Of a stretch of 64,000 nt of DNA, positions 58,280 through 64,000 are shown in pieces. Location of the stretch: contig JAHCHO010000002.1 of NCBI GenBank assembly GCA_026129685.1, positions 372,001 through 436,000 of the forward strand, given 5' to 3'. The first letter of the stretch is position 1. Each line of letters opens with the position of its first letter. Below the pieces are notes generated by a model. The model saw only the letters and a program-made list of their open reading frames with translations. It did not search any database and had not been told where the DNA came from. The position numbers and the translations under genes were made by a program. This DNA comes from Fimbriimonadaceae bacterium (GTDB taxonomy: Bacteria > Armatimonadota > Fimbriimonadia > Fimbriimonadales > Fimbriimonadaceae).

Positions 58280-58453
58280 TCAGTTGTCCACGCCTTCGGT
58301 CGGCATCGGGGCGGCGCGCCCGCCTTCTTTCTGCATGTTCGCCGACTTCTCTTTGTCCGCGTCGGTCATCTTCACGGTGCCGCCGTCTTCGCGACACCCC
58401 GCCAGTGCGCCACCAAGGACGAGGATTGTGAGGAGCAAAAGTGTCCGTTTCAT
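58280..58453 (-). CDS. Small lipoprotein A beside pseudopilin 2
   Basis: A 57-residue predicted lipoprotein, start ATG 58453, with a GAGGCACC ribosome site before it. The signal MKRTLLLLTILVLGGALAGC ends in a lipobox; the mature part is REDGGTVKMTDADKEKSANM and ends RAAPMPTEGVDN. The paralog at 58099-58272 follows it directly. Both lie downstream of the second pseudopilin, on the same strand. Confidence 0.77.
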   Translation of the reverse strand: MKRTLLLLTILVLGGALAGCREDGGTVKMTDADKEKSANMQKEGGRAAPMPTEGVDN

Positions 58454-58525
58454 GGTGCCTCCACGCGGAAGCCTTGCCCTCGAATACGAGGACAAGACTT
58501 CCGCAAGTATGGGCTCAGGCCAAGT

Positions 58526-59485
58526 CTAGCCGTTGCCGATGTCGCACTGCTGGATCGTGTAGTTGAACTCCGAGTCGGGTCGGAAGAACCCCGGGTAGAA
58601 CGTGTTCACGCCGTAGTTCTTCGTGCCGCCCGGCTCGACGCAGTCGGTCATCCAGTAGGGGATGCCCGCGCCGCCGCCACCATCCTCGAACGCCGACCAC
58701 GCGTGGTCGTTCGTCATGATCTTGCCCGCCGTCCACTCGGGGGCGTTGATCGAGCGGAACTTCGCCGACGTGTCCGTCGCCACGAAGTGCATGCCGCGTC
58801 CGTACACCCACGTCGTGAAGCCGTTGGCGAAGCCCCACCAGACGTAGCCGTAGTCCGCCGCGCCGCCCGCCACCGCCGGCCGACCCGGATTGAACCGGCA
58901 CGGTCCGACCGCGTTGCAGTAGAGCTGCGGGCTCGTGATCGCGAAGCCGTCCATGTTCTGCTTGAACATGCCCGCCCACGCGAGCGGCAACTTGCTGGGC
59001 TGGGCGACCGCCGTGGCCGACCAACCGTGGAGCATGCCGTTCATCGAGATGCCGACCGTCGCCCGCGCCTTCACGGCCTGGGCATAGTTGGTCGCCAACT
59101 GGTACTTGCTGATGCCCGTCTGCGAGGGCAGGTCCAGGCTCTTGATGTAGGGGATCGTGGAGTTCGCCCACATCTGGCTGTCCTCGGCGATGCGAGCCGG
59201 GGTGTCGTGGACGCCGTTCGCCTGCCAGCCGGCGGGGACGCGGTGCCAGAAGTTCCAGCGCGCCTGGCCCGTGCTGTCGGTGCCAAAGGCCAACGGGTAC
59301 ATGTCGTCGTTGTCGGCGGTGTACAGCAGGATGCCGGTGCCCGTCTGTTTGTAGTTCGACAGGGCGGACGTCTTCTTCGCCGACTCCTTCGCCTGCGCGA
59401 AGACGGGGAAGAGAATGGCCGCGAGGATCGCGATGATCGCGATCACGACAAGGAGCTCGATAAGGGTAAAGGCTCGTCGCTTCAA
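58526..59485 (-). CDS. Type II pseudopilin/prepilin-like protein 2
   Basis: A 319-residue protein starting at TTG 59485 ([18 protein letters not shown]), with GGAGGA about 10 bases before it; leader and helix are nearly identical to pseudopilin 1. The C-terminal region differs and contains [20 protein letters not shown] near residue 55, followed by a Gly/Trp-rich domain with several Cys. It is followed after 72 bases by the two small lipoproteins. Exported by a type II/IV pilus-like system not in this window. Confidence 0.87.
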   Translation of the reverse strand: MKRRAFTLIELLVVIAIIAILAAILFPVFAQAKESAKKTSALSNYKQTGTGILLYTADNDDMYPLAFGTDSTGQARWNFWHRVPAGWQANGVHDTPARIAEDSQMWANSTIPYIKSLDLPSQTGISKYQLATNYAQAVKARATVGISMNGMLHGWSATAVAQPSKLPLAWAGMFKQNMDGFAITSPQLYCNAVGPCRFNPGRPAVAGGAADYGYVWWGFANGFTTWVYGRGMHFVATDTSAKFRSINAPEWTAGKIMTNDHAWSAFEDGGGGAGIPYWMTDCVEPGGTKNYGVNTFYPGFFRPDSEFNYTIQQCDIGNG

Positions 59486-59531
59486 GAAGTTCGGTCCTCC
59501 AAAAAGGAATGGGATGAAATCAGACCCTGAC

Positions 59532-59582
59532 ACTATACGTCATCTTTACAAAAGTTCCAAGTAAAACGGGAACTTTTCGGCA
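59532..59582 (-). promoter_or_regulatory. Promoter and dyad element of pseudopilin 2
   Basis: Minus-strand TTGGAA (59555-59560) and TATAGT (59532-59537) are exactly 17 bases apart, a good sigma-70-type promoter. GTTCC (59569-59573 on the minus strand) and GGAAC (59554-59558) form a dyad over the -35 box. TGCCGAAAAGTTCCC (59568-59582) matches the element of pseudopilin 1. Confidence 0.65.
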
Positions 59583-59685
59583 ACGCGCCGTTCAGGTTCG
59601 CCGCCGAACCCTATTCGCGTCCCGGCGCATCGTCCACCCGACCAAAGTCCCGGGTGCGCATTCGCGAGATGGGTCCATCGGCCCG

Positions 59686-61386
59686 CTAGGGCCCGGCCAA
59701 CGCAATGGCCCGGGCGCGATAGCTCTCGGCGCGCGCCATCTGCCCGGTCGCCCGCAGTTCGCGCGCGATCGCCTCGTAAGCCCGTGCCGCCGCCGCCCGG
59801 TACTTGACCGCGTCGTCGCGCGAACGCGGTTCCGCCAGTCGCGCCGCTTCCTCCCACTGCATGCCGCTGTTTTCGAGTCGGAAAGCGCGCTCGTCCACGC
59901 CGTTCGCCTCCATCCCCGCTTTGGCGTACACGTTCGCCAGGTCGGTGTGGAAGAGCGGGTTCGCCGGGTCCAGTTCCAGGGCACGGAGATAGTGGCGCTC
60001 CGCCTCGCCCAGGTTGGGCTCCGCCTCGAGTTCCTGGCCGCGCCGCTCGTAAAGGATCGCGAGATCGCGCATCACCCGTCCGCGACCCACCGCGTCGGTG
60101 AGCGGCCCGGCGAGCGCCTTTTCGTATTCGGCGATCTGCTCGACGACCGGCCGCTTGCCGTTCATTTCCGCCAATTGGACCCGCAGTCGTTGCTGGTCCT
60201 GTTCCTCGGCGAACCGGCCGATCGCCTGCCCCAGGGACCGCACCCCGTAGATCACGAGGACGGCGAGCACCACCATCGAACCGAGGATGACGAACACGCG
60301 TCGGGCAAAGGCCGACTGTTGCGGAGACAGCAACGGACGCCGAGGCGGCGGCACGAACACCGGCAGGTTCGCGAACGGATGGCCCGGCAAGCCGGTCTGT
60401 TGAGGCGGGAAGATGGCGGGCGGGGCGTTCGGCGACGGGTTGAACGGTTGCTGGTAGACCTGCCCGATCGGGTTGATCTGCACGGTGCCGGGGGTCGGTC
60501 CCGGGACGAACCCTCCGGTCGGATAGGTCGGGTACGCCGGGGTCGGAGGGGGGGCGTAGGCGGCGGGCTGGGCCATCGCGCGGGACAACTCGTCCTCCAT
60601 CTGCTTCGCCGAGTCGAACCGCATGGACGGCGTCTTTTCCAGCGCGCGCTTCGTCACCGCCCAGAGGCCGGGCGCGACCTGCGGGAGGAAGTCGGGCTCC
60701 TTGTTCGTGATCGCGTAGCTGATCGCCATCACGTTGTCCCCTCGGAAGGGCTTCTGCCCGCTCAGCATCTCGTACAGGATCACGCCGACGCTGAACACGT
60801 CGCTGCGCGCGTCGATCTCCTTTCCGATCACCTGCTCGGGCGACATGTAGCTCGGGGTCCCGAACACCTGCCCGTCCATCGTCAGGTTGGGTTCGAAGAC
60901 GAGGCGCGCGATCCCGAAGTCGGTGAGTTTGATCCGGCCGTCCGAGAGCAGTTGGACGTTTTCGGGCTTGATGTCCCGGTGGACGACCCCGTGCCGGTGC
61001 GAGAACTCCAGCCCCTCCAGCACCGCGGTTGCGATCTCCACCGCCCGCTCCGGCTTGAGGAACCCGCTCGTGTCGAGTTCGTTCCGCAAGGTGCGGCCGT
61101 CGAGGTACTCCATCGCGATGAAGTGCCGTCCCGCTTCCTCGCCCACCTCGTAGATCGTCACGATGTTGGGGTGGGAGAGCGACCCCGCGGCCTTCGCCTC
61201 GCGCAGGAACCTTCGGATACGCTCGTCCCGGCTCTGAGGCGTCGAGCCGTGCGGCACCGCCAGTTCCTTGAGGGCGACGCGACGGTTCATCACGGGGTCG
61301 TACGCCTCGTAGACGATGTCGTTCGAGCGGGCGATCTCCCGGATGATCTGGTACTTGCCAAGGGTGGTGGGCGGTCCGGCGCTCAT
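59686..61386 (-). CDS. Membrane Ser/Thr protein kinase with TPR-like C-terminus
   Basis: A 566-residue kinase. The kinase domain (about 10-275) has the catalytic Lys in RVALKEL, HRDIKPEN, DFGIAR, and GTPSYMSPEQ. The glycine loop is unusual, EIARSNDIVYEAYD, with no G-x-G-x-x-G. A Pro/Ala/Gly-rich linker leads to one membrane helix (VFVILGSMVVLAVLVIYGV, about 365-385), and the outside part has tetratricopeptide-like helices. It starts at ATG 61386, 17 bases after a TATAGT box. It would link an outside signal to cytosolic phosphorylation. Confidence 0.9.
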   Translation of the reverse strand: MSAGPPTTLGKYQIIREIARSNDIVYEAYDPVMNRRVALKELAVPHGSTPQSRDERIRRFLREAKAAGSLSHPNIVTIYEVGEEAGRHFIAMEYLDGRTLRNELDTSGFLKPERAVEIATAVLEGLEFSHRHGVVHRDIKPENVQLLSDGRIKLTDFGIARLVFEPNLTMDGQVFGTPSYMSPEQVIGKEIDARSDVFSVGVILYEMLSGQKPFRGDNVMAISYAITNKEPDFLPQVAPGLWAVTKRALEKTPSMRFDSAKQMEDELSRAMAQPAAYAPPPTPAYPTYPTGGFVPGPTPGTVQINPIGQVYQQPFNPSPNAPPAIFPPQQTGLPGHPFANLPVFVPPPRRPLLSPQQSAFARRVFVILGSMVVLAVLVIYGVRSLGQAIGRFAEEQDQQRLRVQLAEMNGKRPVVEQIAEYEKALAGPLTDAVGRGRVMRDLAILYERRGQELEAEPNLGEAERHYLRALELDPANPLFHTDLANVYAKAGMEANGVDERAFRLENSGMQWEEAARLAEPRSRDDAVKYRAAAARAYEAIARELRATGQMARAESYRARAIALAGP

Positions 61387-61432
61387 CGGGTGGGTTCTGC
61401 TGAACTATACGCCAGACTGCCCGGTTCGGCTC

Positions 61433-63679
61433 CTACGCGGTCGTTCGTCCCGGTGGGAGTTCTTGGTCCCTCCCTTGCCAGACGAGCCGGTAGGGCGTCG
61501 GGCAGTCCACCGTCACCTTGCCGTCGTCCAGCCTCACGGTCAGGTCGCCGTCGGGATGGGCGATGCGGGCGTCGAAGCGCTTCAGCGTCCCCGGTCGGGG
61601 CGCGATGACCGAGTGGGCCCAACCCGGCGCGTCGCTGCGTACTCCGGCGACGTGGCGAAAGAAGCCCAGCGCGGGATGCGCCGACCAGGCGTGGCAGTCC
61701 GACCGGACGGGAGGAGGGTTTTCCGCAAAGGTCGAGAGGCCGGCCTCGATCATCTCCGTCCAGGGTTTGAGGGCCGCCAGGTAGTCCTCCGGCAGCATCG
61801 CCTCGTGCTTGTAGAACTGGAAGTAATACGAGCAAGGAGCGGCGTCCGCGAGGGCGTACCCCGGCCATGCCACGTCCTCGATCGCCTCCGCCGCCCCAAG
61901 TTCCCGCAGGGTGTGGCGCAAGGTCAGGTAGAGCGCCCACTCGTGTTCCGTGGTCTTGCCTTCCTCGGGCTGGGCCAGGCGTCTCCGCAACCGCTCCCCG
62001 AGGGCGTGCAGCCTCGGGAAGAGTCCCGCGTCGAGGCTCGCAAACGGCACGTTCATCGGGTCGTCTCCTTCGAGCCACTCCCTGTAAGAGTGCATCGCCA
62101 CGATGGCCAGTTCGAGGAGGGCACTGTGCGTCGCGGAGGCCGCCCCGCCGGGAGGCATTCCCCAGCCCCAGGCGGGCACCCAGTCGCCGAACTGCCAGAA
62201 CTGCTCGCTGATCGGGAGGTGCTGAAGCGACCGGTAGGCGTCGATCACCCCGTCGATCACGCGCGCGTCCACGAAGTCGGGCCTCGCCTGGGGGCGATCG
62301 TAGAGCATCTGGTCATGGAGCATGAGCAGCCAGAACAGGCTGAACGGCGGAATCACCTGCGGCTGACGGCTCGGGTACCGGCTCTGCGTGAGGCCGTTCT
62401 CCATAAGCGACCACCCGAACTGGCGCACCGCGTTGCGGGTCAGGGCGCGGTCTCGCGAAAGAAGGTAGTGGATAAGGATCTGAATGCGGGTGTCGCCGCC
62501 GTACTGCAGTTGCTCATAGTACGGGCAGTCGAAGTAGGTCTCCCCCGCGCAACGCTTGGCCGTTCGGACCGACACGTCCCAGAGAGGACCCACCCGGTCG
62601 TCGTCCGCCTCGAACGAGGACTCGACGGCGTAGGGGTAGCCCGTCTCCACCGCGTCGAACGCGGCCACCGTGACCGGCCGGTCCGCCTCGATCTGGACAT
62701 AGCGGAAGGTGCGCCACCAAGCCGTCTCGAAGGTCCGCGCCTCCTCGCCGCAGACGAACTTGTCGAGATAGCCTTGGATGCGTTTCCCCTTGACCTCGTT
62801 GCGGTTGCCTTTGTCGTTCAGGCTCGGCTTGTCGGCGTGAACCCACATCGACTCGGCGTACACGACGGTCACGGTTGCCCCTGGATCGCCGCTCAGCCTG
62901 ACCCTTGGGTAGGCGCACAGCAGTTCGCCGTAGTCGAGCAGGAGGGGTTTGCCCGGCTCGATGCGGATCGGCGCACGGAGCGGCCCTTCTTTCGGCGTCG
63001 GGTCCGCGTGGTCGTCGTGGAATCCGCGGCGGACGGTCGGCGGCGTCCCCCGGATTTCGTACCGCATGGAGGGAATCGAACGAGGCACCAGGCTCCAAGC
63101 GGTACCGCCCGCCGGGGTCCCCCGCGATTCGGCCCAGGTCACGGGATTCGGCTTTTCTCCGGGGATGGAGCCGGTCTCCCAACCTTCGGGCAGGGTTCGA
63201 CCGTCCAGTACTTCTCCCGGCCCGACGTCGATATAGAAGTATCCGAGACGGTTGTGCATCATCTCGAACCACCAACCGGGCACGGAAGCGACCGTCCACC
63301 CGCCCGGCGTGTCGAGTTCTTCCTTGAGTTCCTCGTCCTCCGCTTCGACCAGAAAGGCCGTCCGGGCGGTGTGCTGCGCCATTGGCGCCCAACGCCCGAA
63401 GTTCCAGACCAGCGCGACGATCGCGTTGCCGCCGACCTTCAGGTAGGGCGCGAGGTCCACCGTTTCGTAGTGCCAGTGAAGCCCGTCGCCTCGCTGAGGC
63501 CCGAACTCGACCAGTTTCCCGTTGACGTAGAGCTTGTAGCGCTGGTCCGCCGAAAGGCGCACCCTCGCCTTACCGGGCGTCCGGTCGAGGGTCAAGGACC
63601 TCATGAACACGAAGACGCCGAGGTCTCCTCGGGGGTCGAAGGCCGGACCGATCCAAGACGCGCGCCACTGTCCGCTCAT
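61433..63679 (-). CDS. Alpha-L-rhamnosidase-like glycoside hydrolase (GH78 type)
   Basis: A 748-residue protein with no clear signal peptide. The N-terminal beta domains (SADQRYKLYVNGKLVEFGPQ, DGLHWHYETVDLAPYL) resemble GH78 sugar-binding modules. The (alpha/alpha)6 catalytic part has CAGETYFDCPYYEQLQYGGD with the general acid Glu, and later conserved QFGDWVPAWGWG and SYYFQFY. The start is ATG 63679 (MSGQWRASWIG). It is divergent from a GH2 gene. It likely trims rhamnose from plant or microbial glycans. Confidence 0.85.
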   Translation of the reverse strand: MSGQWRASWIGPAFDPRGDLGVFVFMRSLTLDRTPGKARVRLSADQRYKLYVNGKLVEFGPQRGDGLHWHYETVDLAPYLKVGGNAIVALVWNFGRWAPMAQHTARTAFLVEAEDEELKEELDTPGGWTVASVPGWWFEMMHNRLGYFYIDVGPGEVLDGRTLPEGWETGSIPGEKPNPVTWAESRGTPAGGTAWSLVPRSIPSMRYEIRGTPPTVRRGFHDDHADPTPKEGPLRAPIRIEPGKPLLLDYGELLCAYPRVRLSGDPGATVTVVYAESMWVHADKPSLNDKGNRNEVKGKRIQGYLDKFVCGEEARTFETAWWRTFRYVQIEADRPVTVAAFDAVETGYPYAVESSFEADDDRVGPLWDVSVRTAKRCAGETYFDCPYYEQLQYGGDTRIQILIHYLLSRDRALTRNAVRQFGWSLMENGLTQSRYPSRQPQVIPPFSLFWLLMLHDQMLYDRPQARPDFVDARVIDGVIDAYRSLQHLPISEQFWQFGDWVPAWGWGMPPGGAASATHSALLELAIVAMHSYREWLEGDDPMNVPFASLDAGLFPRLHALGERLRRRLAQPEEGKTTEHEWALYLTLRHTLRELGAAEAIEDVAWPGYALADAAPCSYYFQFYKHEAMLPEDYLAALKPWTEMIEAGLSTFAENPPPVRSDCHAWSAHPALGFFRHVAGVRSDAPGWAHSVIAPRPGTLKRFDARIAHPDGDLTVRLDDGKVTVDCPTPYRLVWQGRDQELPPGRTTA

Positions 63680-63755
63680 GCCACCGGTTTCGTCGGCGGG
63701 CGCCCTGGGTCCTCCCTGGCAGGGCGGCCCGGTTCGTGGCAAGATGGGCGTCAGG

Positions 63756-64000
63756 ATGTTGCCCGAGCTGTTCCTCTCCGCCACCCTCCTCTTCCCCGCC
63801 CCCGACCATGCCGAGCGCACCAACTTCGACCTTGACTGGCGCTTCGCTCTTGGGCACGCGACGGACGCGAAGAAGGACTTCGGCTTTGCCGACGGCTCGT
63901 TCAGCGCCTTCGCCAAGGCGGGCACGAACGCGGGTCCGATCGGGCTAGGCTTCAACGACCGAGGCTGGCGGACGGTGGACCTGCCCCACGACTGGGCGAT
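63756..64000 (+). CDS. Glycoside hydrolase family 2 (beta-galactosidase-like), partial
   Basis: The first 81 residues of a GH2-type enzyme, cut by the window edge. The short hydrophobic start (LPELFLSATLLFPAP) may be a signal peptide. Then NFDLDWRFALGH and FNDRGWRTVDLPHDWA match the start of the GH2 N-terminal sugar-binding domain. The catalytic domain is outside the window, so the substrate (galactoside, mannoside or glucuronide) cannot be told. Confidence 0.8.
   Translation, partial: MLPELFLSATLLFPAPDHAERTNFDLDWRFALGHATDAKKDFGFADGSFSAFAKAGTNAGPIGLGFNDRGWRTVDLPHDWA

Noticed and set aside
61316-63835. 839-codon plus-strand frame
   Set aside because: Antisense to the rhamnosidase-like gene, low-complexity Arg/Val/Gly composition, no start context.
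1-64000. CRISPR array, insertion sequence or prophage
   Set aside because: No regularly spaced direct repeats, transposase, integrase or phage structural genes were seen; composition is even across the window.

Overview
The window is a GC-rich, gene-dense bacterial chromosome segment of about 64 kb with roughly 60 protein genes, one tRNA and one clear riboswitch. No phage, insertion sequence or CRISPR array was seen. Several features suggest an Armatimonadota genome of the Fimbriimonadales type: a Bacillus-like tail of the ribosomal-protein/rpoA cluster, H-X9-DG-type pseudopilins with tiny lipoproteins beside them, PEP-CTERM and other secreted proteins of unknown function, an FtsEX/M23 division module, uroporphyrinogen-decarboxylase-like proteins away from haem genes, and several glycoside hydrolases. 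This placement is an inference from gene content; no 16S gene is present.

Layout. 0.4-6.2 kb: MTA phosphorylase, a substrate-binding lipoprotein, an OppD-type ATPase, a UroD-like protein, PlsC and PurN. 6.2-10.5 kb: minus-strand operon rpmJ-rpsM-rpsK-rpoA-rplQ-truA-rplM-rpsI with a TATAAT promoter; rpsD is not between rpsK and rpoA. 10.7-24.4 kb: sugar and housekeeping enzymes (TIM-barrel isomerase, class II aldolase, dGTPase, lytic transglycosylase, tRNA-Ser(GCU), aldo/keto reductase, Crp-like regulator, PIN/TRAM membrane protein, transglutaminase, Gfo/Idh/MocA dehydrogenase, GH9 cellulase). 24.5-27.8 kb: polA and an MNT/HEPN toxin-antitoxin-like pair whose HEPN gene carries an in-frame amber codon. 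27.8-36.3 kb: a second UroD-like protein, secreted and TPR proteins, and mfd. 36.3-43.9 kb: a two-domain unknown, an MFS transporter, a pentapeptide/membrane fusion, queC-queE, a double GNAT, a PEP-CTERM protein and a PIG-L-type deacetylase. 43.9-44.4 kb: a c-di-AMP (ydaO/yuaA) riboswitch ahead of a small orphan gene that starts at TTG. 44.5-47.2 kb: ftsE-ftsX-M23 operon. 47.3-55.9 kb: secreted beta-repeat protein, parvulin, an unusual cytochrome b/c fusion, a membrane class III cyclase, and a four-gene ABC export cluster. 55.9-59.6 kb: two pseudopilins with three tiny lipoproteins and matching promoters. 59.7-64 kb: Ser/Thr kinase, alpha-L-rhamnosidase-like protein and the start of a GH2 enzyme.

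Two patterns run through the window. Many genes have a TAnnnT-type -10 box ending only 6-11 bases before the start codon, as expected for leaderless transcripts; this often decides the start. Second, stop and start codons overlap (ATGA/GTGA) in most operons, suggesting translational coupling. The points most worth following up are the riboswitch and its possible Shine-Dalgarno control, the cytochrome b that appears to lack both heme bH ligands, and the shared upstream element of the two pilin genes.
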